64,000 nt of DNA from Microcaldota archaeon (GTDB lineage Archaea; Micrarchaeota; Micrarchaeia; Micrarchaeales; Micrarchaeaceae), in the NCBI GenBank assembly GCA_021810105.1, contig JAJZJM010000001.1, positions 1-64,000 on the forward strand, read 5' to 3'. Position 1 is the stretch's first letter; every line of letters starts with the position of its first letter. Shown here in pieces: positions 47,753-56,777 of the stretch. The position numbers and the translations under genes were made by a program. The notes under the pieces were generated by a model. It ran no database searches. It saw only the letters and a program-made list of their open reading frames with translations, and was not told the origin of the DNA.

Positions 47753-48475
47753 TTAGGCCTTCATCCTCTTATAGCCATCAAATATAAACCCATTTTCGTG
47801 AGATTTTGGGAATTTAGCCTCTATTATTCTATTTATCTCATCTTTCAGCATGCTTTTTGATGCTATGAAAACCTGGTTTCGCAGCGTGGGGGAGAGATCT
47901 ATCGTATATAGATTGAATAATCTCCTTAATTTTTTCCTGTATGGCGCTTCCCTGGCAAGTCCAAGAACACTAAAAGTATAGTTTATGGCTAATATTCCAT
48001 CCCTCTTAAGCGCAGAGTGCGCATTCTGGACAAATTCATTGCTGATGAATTGGTCCGGTATGTTGTCTTTTTTGAAAGAGTCCATCATTATTACATCATA
48101 TTCCTCTTTTTTCCCCTTTATGTAAGATGCACCATCAGCAACAATTATATTCGCATCTATGCTCTCAGTGAGAAACGCCTTTGATGCCTTGACCATGTTT
48201 TCATCTAGCTCGACAGCATCCACATTTCTGCTTGTTCCGTATATCTTACCTAGCTGAAATGGGATCGTCCCCCCTCCGAGCCCTATCAGGAGTATACGCG
48301 GCTCATCGAATAACGAGGGCAATGGCAGAAAATAGTCCCAATAGCTTCTTGTGTATATGCTGTACTTACTGAGCCTTGAGTAGATTATGTTATCTGACAT
48401 GAGTATACGGTCGTCCTTTCTCTCTGCTACGACTATATTGCTCTCTTTTATCTCAGTAATAATCTTCCAGCCCAA
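47753..48475 (-). CDS. Spermidine synthase-like SAM-dependent transferase
   Basis: The 240-aa protein has a Rossmann fold of the spermidine-synthase family: ILLIGLGGGTIPFQLGKIYG, NVDAVELDENMVKASKAFL, NIIVADGASYI and YDVIMMDSFKKDNIPDQF. The last differs from the D(S/T)(S/T)DP motif of true aminopropyltransferases. It could be an aminopropyltransferase or a related methyltransferase. It is divergent from the lipoate ligase genes. Confidence 0.7.
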   Translation of the reverse strand: MGWKIITEIKESNIVVAERKDDRILMSDNIIYSRLSKYSIYTRSYWDYFLPLPSLFDEPRILLIGLGGGTIPFQLGKIYGTSRNVDAVELDENMVKASKAFLTESIDANIIVADGASYIKGKKEEYDVIMMDSFKKDNIPDQFISNEFVQNAHSALKRDGILAINYTFSVLGLAREAPYRKKLRRLFNLYTIDLSPTLRNQVFIASKSMLKDEINRIIEAKFPKSHENGFIFDGYKRMKA

Positions 48476-48557
48476 AATCTTTTTGTAGATTGCTTCGAAA
48501 TTTATTTAAGCACCCTTTAGTAAACATATAATAATAAGGAATTTAATTGGTGTAGTA

Positions 48558-48857
48558 ATGCATGGCGAATGCAAGATTAAGGTGCCTGGAGGAAAAATGG
48601 TTTCGGTTAAGGTAGACTACAATAAAAAGATATTGAGCGTCAGCATACTTGGAGATTTCTTTCTGCATCCGGAAGGGACAGTATATAAAATTGAGGAGAG
48701 CCTGAAAGGAATGGATGCAGCCTCTGGAAAAAATGAATTTGCAGATAGGATCGCAAATGTCCTCAAAGTACAGAACGCCAGTCTGATAGGAGCAGATGCG
48801 AATGTTATCTCTTCTGCTATAGAAAAGGCGATAAAGGATGGAATGGCGAGTAATTAA
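48558..48857 (+). CDS. lplB: Lipoate-protein ligase C-terminal subunit
   Basis: The 99-aa protein corresponds to the C-terminal domain of bacterial LplA, encoded separately in Thermoplasma-type archaea: CKIKVPGGKMVSVKVDYNKKILSVSILGDFFLHPEGTVYKIEESLKG. It is needed for lipoate adenylation by the partner subunit. It overlaps lplA by 20 bp. The lplB-lplA order matches other archaeal bipartite ligases. Confidence 0.88.
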   Translation: MHGECKIKVPGGKMVSVKVDYNKKILSVSILGDFFLHPEGTVYKIEESLKGMDAASGKNEFADRIANVLKVQNASLIGADANVISSAIEKAIKDGMASN

Positions 48858-49584
48858 GCTGGAAATGAACAGTGCTGCAAGAAACATGGCCATAGACCAT
48901 GCCATAATGAATTCGGTCAGAGCTGGAAGGTCATCACCAACCATAAGGTTTTATAGGTGGAAGCCAAGCGCAGTCTCGATAGGCTGCTTCCAGAGCATGA
49001 ACGATGAAGTAAATGTTGAAAGATGCGGAGCCGCCGGGGTCGCATATGTCCGTAGGCTTACAGGAGGAGGGGCGGTGTACCACGACATTAACGGAGAGAT
49101 AACCTATAGTATAATAGGGAAAGAGGAGCTTTTTCCAAAGAACATAATCGATAGCTACAAATTAATCTGCAATTGGATAATAGAAAGCCTCTCCAGACTT
49201 GGAATAAAGGCGGAATTTGCGCCAATAAATGATATTGTGGTAGCTGGCAAAAAGATTTCTGGGAATGCGCAGACAAGGCGCGAGGGAATCCTGCTTCAGC
49301 ACGGCACTGTACTCTACAAAGTAGACGTCGGAGAGATGTTCAGCCTATTGAATGTCGCAAAGGAGAAGATATCCGACAAGATGATAAAAAGCGCAGAGGA
49401 GAGAGTGACAAGCGTATCCGCACATTCTGATGCGAGCATAGAAGAGCTGTATGCCGCGCTTCTTTCGGGATTTACCGAGGGAAAGAATTTCTCTTATGGT
49501 TCTTTATCTGAAGAGGAAAAGGATGAGGCAGAGACCCTTGAACGAGAAATCTATTCTACATATGAATGGAATTTCAGCAGATGA
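48838..49584 (+). CDS. lplA: Lipoate-protein ligase catalytic subunit
   Basis: The 248-aa protein ligates lipoate to E2 through lipoyl-AMP. Key motifs are FYRWKPSAVSIGCFQ, VRRLTGGGAVYHD (lipoate/ATP binding), NDIVVAGKKISGNAQ with the catalytic Lys, and LLQHGTVLYKVD. The start is inside lplB, suggesting coupled translation. The GH E2 (44351) is the likely substrate. It is convergent with lipA. Confidence 0.92.
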   Translation: MEWRVIKLEMNSAARNMAIDHAIMNSVRAGRSSPTIRFYRWKPSAVSIGCFQSMNDEVNVERCGAAGVAYVRRLTGGGAVYHDINGEITYSIIGKEELFPKNIIDSYKLICNWIIESLSRLGIKAEFAPINDIVVAGKKISGNAQTRREGILLQHGTVLYKVDVGEMFSLLNVAKEKISDKMIKSAEERVTSVSAHSDASIEELYAALLSGFTEGKNFSYGSLSEEEKDEAETLEREIYSTYEWNFSR

Positions 49585-49586
49585 CC

Positions 49587-50468
49587 TCATTTATTGGCAA
49601 GCATAGCCTTGATGAAATGCTCTCCAGCTTTGTATGAGCTTCTTACAAACGGCCCTGCAGCCACATACTTGAAACCCATGCTAATACCAATTTCCTTAAA
49701 ATGTGCAAACTTTTCAGGTTTGACATACTCTTTTATTTCAGCATAAAACCCTGTGGATGCCGGCCTTAGGTACTGCCCTATGGCAAGGAAGTCAACATCT
49801 GCATCCCTTAAATCCCTCATCGCGGAAACAACCTCCTCTTCGGTTTCACCCATACCAAGCATCATAGCCGATTTTGTATATCTTGACGGGGAAATCTCTT
49901 TTATGGATTTTAGAACTTTGAGAGATTGCCGGTATGATGCACGCCTATCCCTTATACTAGGACTTAGCCTTTCCACTGTCTCTATATTATGGCCTATCAC
50001 GTCAGGCTCCGCTTTTATTATAGTGCTAAGGTATTCATCATTTCCTGTAAAATCTGGTATAAGCACCTCGACAAGAGTCTTGCCGCAGCTCTTTTTTATC
50101 GCTTTTATGCATTCTGAAAAATGCGCTGCGCCCTGATCCGGAAGATCGTCCCTGCAGACAGAGGTTATAACTACGTAATCAAGGCCCCACTCACCAACCG
50201 CTTTTGCAAGCTTTTCAGGTTCTTCTTTGTCTACAGCTATTCCTTTTGCTGCTTTTGCAACAGCGCAGAACCTGCAGCCTCTAGTACAAGTATCCCCCAA
50301 GACCATAAATGTTGCTGTGCCTGAGCTCCAGCATTCGGTTATGTTCGGGCAATGCGCCTCTACGCACACAGTATGCATGCCAAGCTCCTTGACCCTCTCC
50401 TTTATCTTAGAGTATTTTTCTGTAGAAGCAGGGCGTATTGCAAGCCATTCTGGTTTTTCGAGCGACAC
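49587..50468 (-). CDS. lipA: Lipoyl synthase
   Basis: This radical SAM enzyme inserts two sulfurs into octanoyl-E2. The auxiliary cluster Cys are in TVCVEAHCPNITECW and the radical SAM cluster is DTCTRGCRFC. The GNDEYLSTIIKAEPDVIGHNIETVERL and AAGPFVRSSYKAGEH ends are typical. At 293 aa it is full length. With LplAB the cell could both make and salvage lipoate, though an octanoyltransferase (LipB/LipM) is not seen here. Confidence 0.95.
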   Translation of the reverse strand: MSLEKPEWLAIRPASTEKYSKIKERVKELGMHTVCVEAHCPNITECWSSGTATFMVLGDTCTRGCRFCAVAKAAKGIAVDKEEPEKLAKAVGEWGLDYVVITSVCRDDLPDQGAAHFSECIKAIKKSCGKTLVEVLIPDFTGNDEYLSTIIKAEPDVIGHNIETVERLSPSIRDRRASYRQSLKVLKSIKEISPSRYTKSAMMLGMGETEEEVVSAMRDLRDADVDFLAIGQYLRPASTGFYAEIKEYVKPEKFAHFKEIGISMGFKYVAAGPFVRSSYKAGEHFIKAMLANK

Positions 50469-50507
50469 AATTGCCTTACGAAGCCAAACAATATTAGCCT
50501 TTGCATG

Positions 50508-51848
50508 TCATGGCACAAGCCTGTCTGGCGCCCTAGGGAAGAGGGCAGTCTCTCTCACGTTCTGTATGTTGAGCAGCCTCGCTGTGAGCCTTTCTAAACC
50601 TATGCTGAACCCTCCATGGGGAGGCGCTCCATATTTGAAGAATTCGGTAAACCATTTGAGCTCGTTCACGTCCATGCCCTTGTCCTTCGCCTGCTCGACG
50701 ATTTTCTCGTATCTGTGTTCACGCTGGCCGCCACTGCTCAGTTCCAGCCCATTGTAAATCAGATCGATGCTTCTGGCCCATTGCGGTTCGTCATCGACCC
50801 TCATCACATAGAACGGCTTTATCGCGTACGGGAACCTATTTACAAAAAAGAAATCGGATTTGTGCTTTTCCTTGACGTATTTGGCCAGCGCCTCCTCGCC
50901 CTGCTTGTTGTAGTCCTCTTCCCCCCTTTTCGGATGGAAACCTAGCTCTTCCAATATATCGTATATCTTTGGGAACTCCAACACCGGGAAAGGGGTTCTC
51001 GGAACTTCTAGGTTCACTCCAAGAATCTTCAGCTCCTCCTCACATTCCTGCGAAACGGTCTTGACCGCATGAACTATGAGGCTCTCCTCTACCTCCATCA
51101 CGTCCTTCTCGTCGTCTATAAAGGATATCTCGGCTGCGCAGGTCCTGTGTTCCGTTAGGTGCACTGGCGTGTTGCTTGCTTCTGCCCTCCAGCTCGGTCC
51201 GATCTCGTATATCTTTTCAAATCCGGCCAGCATCAGGAGCTGCCTATGAAGCTGCGGATCCTGCCTCAGATAGGCATTCTTCCCGAAGTGGCTGAACGAA
51301 AATACCTCGGATCCGCCCTCCTGCGATACACCCAACACGCTGGGAGTGAAAGTCTGCATGAACTTTTTCGAATACAGATATTTCTGCATGCTCTCGAGTA
51401 GCTTGGACTGCACAAGGAATATCGCCATCTGCCTCGGACTCCTCAGGTCTAGCGCCCTCCAGTCCAGCCTTTTGTCTATTCCAGTCTCATGTATTCCCTC
51501 TATGTCAATCGGGGCAGGGCCTTGTGGCTTGCTCACGATTTCTATCCTCTCCGGTATGATCTCTATTCCGGAAGCGACCTTTATCTCCGCCGGGATCACA
51601 CCCTCTACTATAACAAAATAATTCGGCATCAGCTCTTCAACCTCCTTCAGCATCTTCGGATCGGTCTTTCCCTTTAGAACTGTAAGCTGCACCGCTCCTG
51701 TGATGTCACGTACCCAAACAAACCTTGCGCTCTTGAGGTCGTTGACCCTGCTCACCCTCCCGCCTATTTTCACCTTGCTCCCTGGCGTACGAGGTATATC
51801 CTTGATGTAGTCTATCTTCTTCATCGCATCCTTGCTCTTGGTTTGCAC
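50508..51848 (-). CDS. aspS: Aspartyl-tRNA synthetase (archaeal type)
   Basis: Class IIb enzyme with an N-terminal OB-fold (VKIGGRVSRVNDLKSARFVWVRDITGAVQLTV). Motif 1 is in MQTFTPSVLGVSQEGGSEVF; motif 2 is GPSWRAEASNTPVHLTEHRTCAAEISF; motif 3 is GGFSIGLERLTARLL. At 446 aa it is the archaeal length. MKKIDYIKDI (51824) is a likely alternative start. Whether it also charges tRNA-Asn is not decidable here; a separate AsnRS exists and the adjacent GatCAB genes are decayed. Confidence 0.93.
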   Translation of the reverse strand: MQTKSKDAMKKIDYIKDIPRTPGSKVKIGGRVSRVNDLKSARFVWVRDITGAVQLTVLKGKTDPKMLKEVEELMPNYFVIVEGVIPAEIKVASGIEIIPERIEIVSKPQGPAPIDIEGIHETGIDKRLDWRALDLRSPRQMAIFLVQSKLLESMQKYLYSKKFMQTFTPSVLGVSQEGGSEVFSFSHFGKNAYLRQDPQLHRQLLMLAGFEKIYEIGPSWRAEASNTPVHLTEHRTCAAEISFIDDEKDVMEVEESLIVHAVKTVSQECEEELKILGVNLEVPRTPFPVLEFPKIYDILEELGFHPKRGEEDYNKQGEEALAKYVKEKHKSDFFFVNRFPYAIKPFYVMRVDDEPQWARSIDLIYNGLELSSGGQREHRYEKIVEQAKDKGMDVNELKWFTEFFKYGAPPHGGFSIGLERLTARLLNIQNVRETALFPRAPDRLVP

Positions 51849-51885
51849 AAAAAGATTTAATACGCTTGTGTCCGAATACTCAAAT

Positions 51886-52002
51886 ATGGAAGAGAATGAG
51901 TTCGCGCGGCTTCTTAAAATTGCGAGGCTGAAGCTGAGCGATCATGAAATAGGGCCATATAAAGGAGTTCTTGGAGGCCGAGAAACCGAAGGGCTACTAT
52001 GA
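51886..52002 (+). pseudogene. gatC: gatC remnant (frameshifted N-terminal part)
   Basis: The ORF begins MEENEFARLLKIARLKLSDHEIG, the first helix of GatC of the Asp/Glu-tRNA amidotransferase. It then slips out of frame and stops at 52002. The +1 frame continues directly as KEFLEAEKPKGYYDDLVES into the gatA-like ORF. The remaining roughly 70 residues of GatC are absent. It is divergent from aspS. Confidence 0.65.
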
Positions 52003-52660
52003 CGACCTGGTGGAGAGCCTGCAGAAAGCCAATCGCGAATACAATGCTTTCAATGTCATAGCAGAAAGCGCAAGGCAATCGGAAAACACTGTGCCATTCA
52101 GCACGAAAAGCAGCATATGCGTCAAAAGGGTAGAAACGACTGCGGGTTCGAGGATGCTGCAGGGTTACATTCCGCCGTTCAACGCCACGGTAGTAGATAG
52201 ACTCATTGACGACGGCAGGTTCTCTTTCCTTGGAGAGACGAACATGGACGAGTTCGGCTTCGGCACGTTCGGGATAAACGCTGAGACCCCTGCAAGAAAT
52301 GCGTTCGACAAGGAGTACGCGGCTGGCGGATCGAGCAGCGGCGCGGCTGTGGCGACTGCGATGCTGAAATACCATGTAGCCCTCGCAGTTTCTACAGGCG
52401 GATCAATATCCACACCTGCAGCGTTCAACGGGGTTGTAGGTTTTACACCGACATACGGGACCGTATCGAGATACGGGCTTATCGACTATGCGAATTCGCT
52501 TGACAAGATAGGGGTTATGGCGAGGAGCAGCAGGGGGGAACTCTTCGCCGTTGTCAGTGATGTATCCGGTACCGTGCAGTGCGTTTTGGACAAAGCAAAG
52601 GTCACAGACAAGGAATGGGCAGATATAGAGGCTGGACGAGCTGACGGTAATGATGGATGA
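51971..52660 (+). pseudogene. gatA: gatA fragment fused to an AsnRS-like OB-fold remnant
   Basis: Residues up to about 190 match GatA: LQKANREYNAFNVI, GETNMDEFGFGTFG, the amidase GGSSSGAAVATAM and Ser region STGGSISTPAAFNGVVGFTPTYG. GatA should be about 450 aa; here the sequence breaks after KIGVMARSS. The tail LFAVVSDVSGTVQCVLDKAKVTDKEW looks like the OB-fold of a class IIb synthetase. A deletion seems to have joined the two genes. The product cannot be a working amidotransferase. Confidence 0.7.
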
Positions 52661-52853
52661 GATGGAGCAAATACAGAAAATAAAGTTTGACTGGACAAAG
52701 TATGCGTGGTGGATAGACCTGAGGAGGTACATCTCTGTGCCGCACTCTTACTTCGGAATGGGCATTGAGCGGCTGATAAAATGGCTGCTTAACCTGGAGC
52801 ACATAATGAATGTGATGCCATTTCCGAGATTGATTAATAGATTGGCGCCATGA
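52650..52853 (+). pseudogene. C-terminal fragment of a second AsnRS-like synthetase
   Basis: The 67-aa ORF ends WWIDLRRYISVPHSYFGMGIERLIKWLLNLEHIMNVMPFPRLINRLAP. This is motif 3 of AsnRS-type enzymes; compare [20 protein letters not shown] in the intact AsnRS at 19934. The middle of the gene is missing and it overlaps the end of the gatA-like ORF in another frame. With that ORF's tail it marks a deleted asnS-like gene. Confidence 0.72.
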
Positions 52854-52906
52854 CTGGCAAAAGTTAAAAGCCTTGAATCGGATATTATACAGAAGTTTCA
52901 TATTCA

Positions 52907-53947
52907 GTGCTGCAACAAACATTTGGGTTTACAATGGAAGAAACAGGCAATTTGAAAAGGAATGTAGGGTTCGCCTACATAGCATTGTGCATAGGAGCGG
53001 TAATCCTACTTTTCGGCTCAGTCTACCTTATTAATTTGCTCTCAACCGTATACGGGATTGGCGTAGGTGCCACTGTACAAAGCCTTTCTGACAATGCTCC
53101 GATAGCCAGCCAGCTCGTCCAGTTCACTGCACAGTCTGCCGCACTTGGAGAAGGAGTTCTGGAATCCTATATAACATTTTTCATAGCCATTGCTTTGGGA
53201 GCAGGGGCATTTGTATTGCTGCTCAACAGAAAAGAGGTTCCTACAAAGGCCGCAAGCAAATACACCACTTTGGCAGCTGTGCTTAGTCTGATATTTATTC
53301 TGCTGTATTACCTGGTGGCAGAGAACATACCTTCTGCTTTTATAGGACTTTATGCTTACTTGCCGTACATTGGTTTCTTAATCTGCATATCGTCGGTAGC
53401 ATATGTGGAATATGTGATTAGGCTGAAGCAGCCCAAAAAGATGCACGCAAGAAAAGGTGCGATATCGTTGGATCCGTCTACGCCCTTCTCAAATATGCTG
53501 AACCTGCAGAGCGAACTTATGGCAAACCTTTCTGGAGAGCTTAAAGTAGTGGATAAGCACTTCAATTCTGCTGCAATAGTTAACCTCTACAGACTCATCA
53601 GCGGGTATGAGGGCAATTTCAAAAAGATAACCGTACTTACCTCTAGAGAGATGATGGGAATGAACTTTCCTGTTGAAGTTAGGGACTTTAGTAAGGAGTT
53701 GGAGGCTTCAGGAATAGAGCTTGATGTTAGGCTTATGGATGAAAATGACAAAGTGGAGCAGCACGAGAGATTTATGATGGATCAGAAAAGCGCTTATAAG
53801 ATGCCACCTCTAAATATAATAAACAAAAGAAGTGAGCATGTAACTAAGATGAGCTATAAGGATGCCGATAGGCGGTTCTCAGAACTGATGAGCAGGGCCA
53901 TAAAGATAGAAAATTATCAGTTAGGAAAGGGCAGAGAAAACATTTAG
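52907..53947 (+). CDS. Four-TM membrane protein with cytoplasmic C-terminal domain
   Basis: The 346-aa protein has four membrane segments (residues ~22-45, 85-105, 120-140 and 145-165). A soluble domain of about 175 residues follows. In the soluble part NFKKITVLTSREMMGMNFPVEVRDFSKELEASGIELDVRLMDENDKVEQHERFMMD recalls a PLD-like fold with a degenerate His motif. This resemblance is weak. It may start inside the track ORF at the ATG of MEETGNLKRN (52934). The next gene follows after ten bases. Confidence 0.6.
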   Translation: MLQQTFGFTMEETGNLKRNVGFAYIALCIGAVILLFGSVYLINLLSTVYGIGVGATVQSLSDNAPIASQLVQFTAQSAALGEGVLESYITFFIAIALGAGAFVLLLNRKEVPTKAASKYTTLAAVLSLIFILLYYLVAENIPSAFIGLYAYLPYIGFLICISSVAYVEYVIRLKQPKKMHARKGAISLDPSTPFSNMLNLQSELMANLSGELKVVDKHFNSAAIVNLYRLISGYEGNFKKITVLTSREMMGMNFPVEVRDFSKELEASGIELDVRLMDENDKVEQHERFMMDQKSAYKMPPLNIINKRSEHVTKMSYKDADRRFSELMSRAIKIENYQLGKGRENI

Positions 53948-53957
53948 AGGTAATTTA

Positions 53958-54536
53958 ATGGAATTGAAAATAGATAGCAAGAAGACAGCGCTTGTAGTGA
54001 TAGATCTGCAGAAAGGAATTGCCTCTATGGGAAGGCAGCTTGCACCTCATTCTGCCGATGAGGTGATAGGAAATGCGGCAAAGCTTGCTAACGCGTTCAG
54101 GCAGAAAGGAATGCCGGTCTTTCTTGTGCATGTGATGCCGAGCGGCCCTGAGAGGCTGAACGTTATTGCGGATGATCAGGGTTGGGGAGGGCTGCAGGAG
54201 ATGCCGAAAGACTGGGCGGATTTCGTTCCGCAGCTTGGCCCGAATGAAAAAGACATAATAATAACAAAAAGGCAGTGGGGGGCTTTCTATGGAACTGACC
54301 TGGAACTGCATCTGAGAAGACGAGGGATAGACACGATAGTGCTATGCGGAATATCCACAAACCATGGAGTTGAGAGCACAGCAAGGTTTGCATACGAATA
54401 CGGTTTCCAGCAGATCTTTGCTGAAGATGCCATGGCATCGATGTCGGCGGAGATGCACAATGCTGCGTTAGACATTGCATTCAAGCGAATCGGAAGAATT
54501 AGGAAAACTGAGGAGATCATTGGCAGCATTTCTTGA
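53958..54536 (+). CDS. Isochorismatase-like hydrolase without the catalytic Cys
   Basis: The 192-aa protein fits the isochorismatase/nicotinamidase fold: TALVVIDLQKGIA with the catalytic Asp, a Lys in IIITKRQWGAFYGTDL, and DTIVLCGISTNHGVESTARFAYEYGFQQIFAEDAMAS. At the nucleophile position (xTxxCV in nicotinamidases) this protein has Gly (TNHGVESTAR). That change also occurs in isochorismatases, which need no Cys, so amidase activity is unlikely. The substrate is unknown. Confidence 0.82.
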   Translation: MELKIDSKKTALVVIDLQKGIASMGRQLAPHSADEVIGNAAKLANAFRQKGMPVFLVHVMPSGPERLNVIADDQGWGGLQEMPKDWADFVPQLGPNEKDIIITKRQWGAFYGTDLELHLRRRGIDTIVLCGISTNHGVESTARFAYEYGFQQIFAEDAMASMSAEMHNAALDIAFKRIGRIRKTEEIIGSIS

Positions 54537-54568
54537 TTTGAATAAAAGTGTATCTGGAGGATGAAATT

Positions 54569-55408
54569 ATGATTGAGGTAAAGAAGCTCACAAAAAGGTA
54601 CAGTGATGGCACTACCGCCCTTCAGAATGTGAGCTTTAAGCTAGATAAGAAGATAACCTCGGTCATAGGCAGAAACGGAGCTGGAAAAACCACTCTTATC
54701 AGGATACTATCATCGCAGCTTGCTCCAACATCAGGCAAGGCTTTTGTCGAGGGTATAGATGTGGTTGAAGAGCCAAATGCGGTTAGAAAAATCGCGGTTA
54801 GCATACCGCAAGAGGCAAAGCCTATCGACTATCTTACGCCGTTTGATGCGGTAAGGCTATATCTTTCAGCACGCGGAATAGGCCTGCATGCTTCGAGAAA
54901 AGAGGCCGGTGACGCTTTAAAAAAGGTAGGGTTGTGGGAAGCTCGAAATAAAGTAGCGTACGAACTTTCTGGAGGAATGAAGAGAAAGGTTTTCGTAGCA
55001 ATGGCGATAGCCGCAGATGCGGAGGTGGTATTCCTTGATGAGCCCACAACCGGACTTGATCCATTCTCAAGAGTAGAAGTGTGGGCTGCAATAAAGGCGA
55101 TAAAGGGGCAGGTGATATTGACTACGCATTACATGGAAGAGGCGCAAGCCCTCTCAGACGAGGTGCTTATGATAGAATCTGGCAAGACTCTTGCACAGGG
55201 AAGCGTTAAACAGCTCCTTAAGCCATTCTCTGGGCTCATAAGAGTTGAGAGCCAGAACAAGAGACATAGATCGTATAGGATTGGGGGCACTTGGGTTTCT
55301 TACGTCAAAAAAGCGGATGTCAACTCTTTTGTAGAGAAAGGAGATATAATAAAACCAGTTACACTTGATGATCTATTCATAAAAAGAGGCGTTAATCTTG
55401 AATCTTAA
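54569..55408 (+). CDS. ABC transporter ATP-binding protein
   Basis: The nucleotide-binding subunit has Walker A GRNGAGKTT, the Q-loop in SIPQEAKPIDYLTPFD, signature LSGGMKRKVFVAMAIAA, Walker B EVVFLDEPTTGLDP and the switch His in TTHYMEE. The 279-aa protein belongs to the ABC-2 exporter class. I chose ATG 54569 (MIEVKKLTKRYSD) over the track start. Its end overlaps the permease gene by 11 bp. Confidence 0.94.
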   Translation: MIEVKKLTKRYSDGTTALQNVSFKLDKKITSVIGRNGAGKTTLIRILSSQLAPTSGKAFVEGIDVVEEPNAVRKIAVSIPQEAKPIDYLTPFDAVRLYLSARGIGLHASRKEAGDALKKVGLWEARNKVAYELSGGMKRKVFVAMAIAADAEVVFLDEPTTGLDPFSRVEVWAAIKAIKGQVILTTHYMEEAQALSDEVLMIESGKTLAQGSVKQLLKPFSGLIRVESQNKRHRSYRIGGTWVSYVKKADVNSFVEKGDIIKPVTLDDLFIKRGVNLES

Positions 55409-56120
55409 ATTCATAGCTGCGCATTCGTGGCTTACCGGGGCGGGCTCCCTCAAGTCTACATGGATGTATATGATATCGTCCATGGGCTTCCCGCTCTCCC
55501 TTCTTTTCATAGTCGGGGTGCTATCAGATGGAGCGCTGCTTCCGTATGCATTAGTAGGAGGCCTTGTTTCGGTTGTGGCTACAAATGGAATAACCACGAT
55601 GGCTGATCTGGGTATGTTCAAATTCGAATACATGTACAAAGACCTGATAGTAACTTCGAAAGCCTCCCCTATAGACTATATGCTTGGAGTGATGCTTGCG
55701 GATCTTTTCTGGTCGCTTCCGGCAATTGCAATTTATTTCATACTCGACATCGCATTCGGAATATTGACCCCGTACGCTTTTGTAATGTCAATTTTGGTTT
55801 CGGTGCTTGTGCTGCTCTCCACAGCCTCTTTGGGATTTGTGCTTACAAGCCTTGTAAAACACCAGAGGTTTGTCTGGGCAATAACTGGAATGCTTTCGCT
55901 TGCTATGATGGTTTTCCCTCCCACATTCTATCCTTACAAATACCTTCCCCATTCTGTGCTGCTTATATTGTCAATATCCCCTACAACTCCGGCGGCTGTA
56001 CTGATGCAAGGATTCTTCGGCCTTGCTCCCACCTTGTGGTACATGCTTTACATTTTGATTGGTGAGACTATCTTGCTATTCTTGATAGCAAAGTACCTCA
56101 CGGTATGGAGGGAGCGCTGA
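55398..56120 (+). CDS. ABC-2 type transporter permease
   Basis: The 240-aa membrane protein has six hydrophobic segments in the ABC-2 order, including ISSMGFPLSLLFIVGVLSDGALLPYALVGGLV and ITGMLSLAMMVFPPTFYPYKYLP, which is the conserved end-region motif. It forms the channel for the ATPase encoded just upstream. The exported substrate (drug, lipid or polysaccharide) is not evident from sequence. Confidence 0.88.
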   Translation: MNLKFIAAHSWLTGAGSLKSTWMYMISSMGFPLSLLFIVGVLSDGALLPYALVGGLVSVVATNGITTMADLGMFKFEYMYKDLIVTSKASPIDYMLGVMLADLFWSLPAIAIYFILDIAFGILTPYAFVMSILVSVLVLLSTASLGFVLTSLVKHQRFVWAITGMLSLAMMVFPPTFYPYKYLPHSVLLILSISPTTPAAVLMQGFFGLAPTLWYMLYILIGETILLFLIAKYLTVWRER

Positions 56121-56128
56121 GCCTTTAA

Positions 56129-56695
56129 CTAAGCACTTTTCTTTCTCACAGCCTGTACTAAGGCTTCAAGCTGCTTTTTAATATGCTCCCTTGTTGCTTC
56201 ATCGGAAAGCCTTCCCTCTTTGTCAAGCTTGTCATTTACAAAAGGTATTATGACCTCGGGCCTGTTCAGCACATTGGCATTTAGGTATACGAAAACCTGC
56301 CTTAGTTGATAGTATGCACGGGACCCTCCAAGCATATATGGCGAATTAGACATTATCGCCAAAGGCTTGCTGTCAAAAGGGTTGGCTGACTTGCCCCCTT
56401 CAGGCCTAGAAAGTGCGTCTATCGCATTTTTGAGCACTCCTGGAAATGAAAAATTGTACTCTGGGGTAACTATAACTATCGCGTCCGCAGCCATGAGCTT
56501 TGCCTTTACCTCCTTAACAGAATTTGGCATGTTGCCCTCCATATCCTGGTTGAACGGAGGGATATCTTCAATTCCGCATATTTCGAAGTCTGTGCCCTCT
56601 GGCGCAAGCTCCTTTGCCGCATTGAGCACTGCCTTGCTGTACGCACCTTTTCTAAGACTTCCCGCTATTCCGGCTATCTTGATTTTTTCAACCAT
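56129..56695 (-). CDS. NAD(P)H-dependent FMN reductase
   Basis: The 188-aa flavodoxin-fold protein has the FMN phosphate loop GSLRKGAYSKAVLNAA, DADAIVIVTPEYNFSFPGVLKNAIDALSRPEG and AIMSNSPYMLGGSRAYYQLRQVFVYL. These are the NADPH-dependent FMN reductase/chromate reductase pattern. It probably reduces flavins or quinones. It is convergent with the ABC permease gene and stands alone. Confidence 0.92.
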   Translation of the reverse strand: MVEKIKIAGIAGSLRKGAYSKAVLNAAKELAPEGTDFEICGIEDIPPFNQDMEGNMPNSVKEVKAKLMAADAIVIVTPEYNFSFPGVLKNAIDALSRPEGGKSANPFDSKPLAIMSNSPYMLGGSRAYYQLRQVFVYLNANVLNRPEVIIPFVNDKLDKEGRLSDEATREHIKKQLEALVQAVRKKSA

Positions 56696-56777
56696 AAAAA
56701 GACCTTTTATTATTTTAGGAGTGTAATCTTTTTATAATTATAGGTCATCCTATACGAAGCTGCTTACATTTTTCTCA

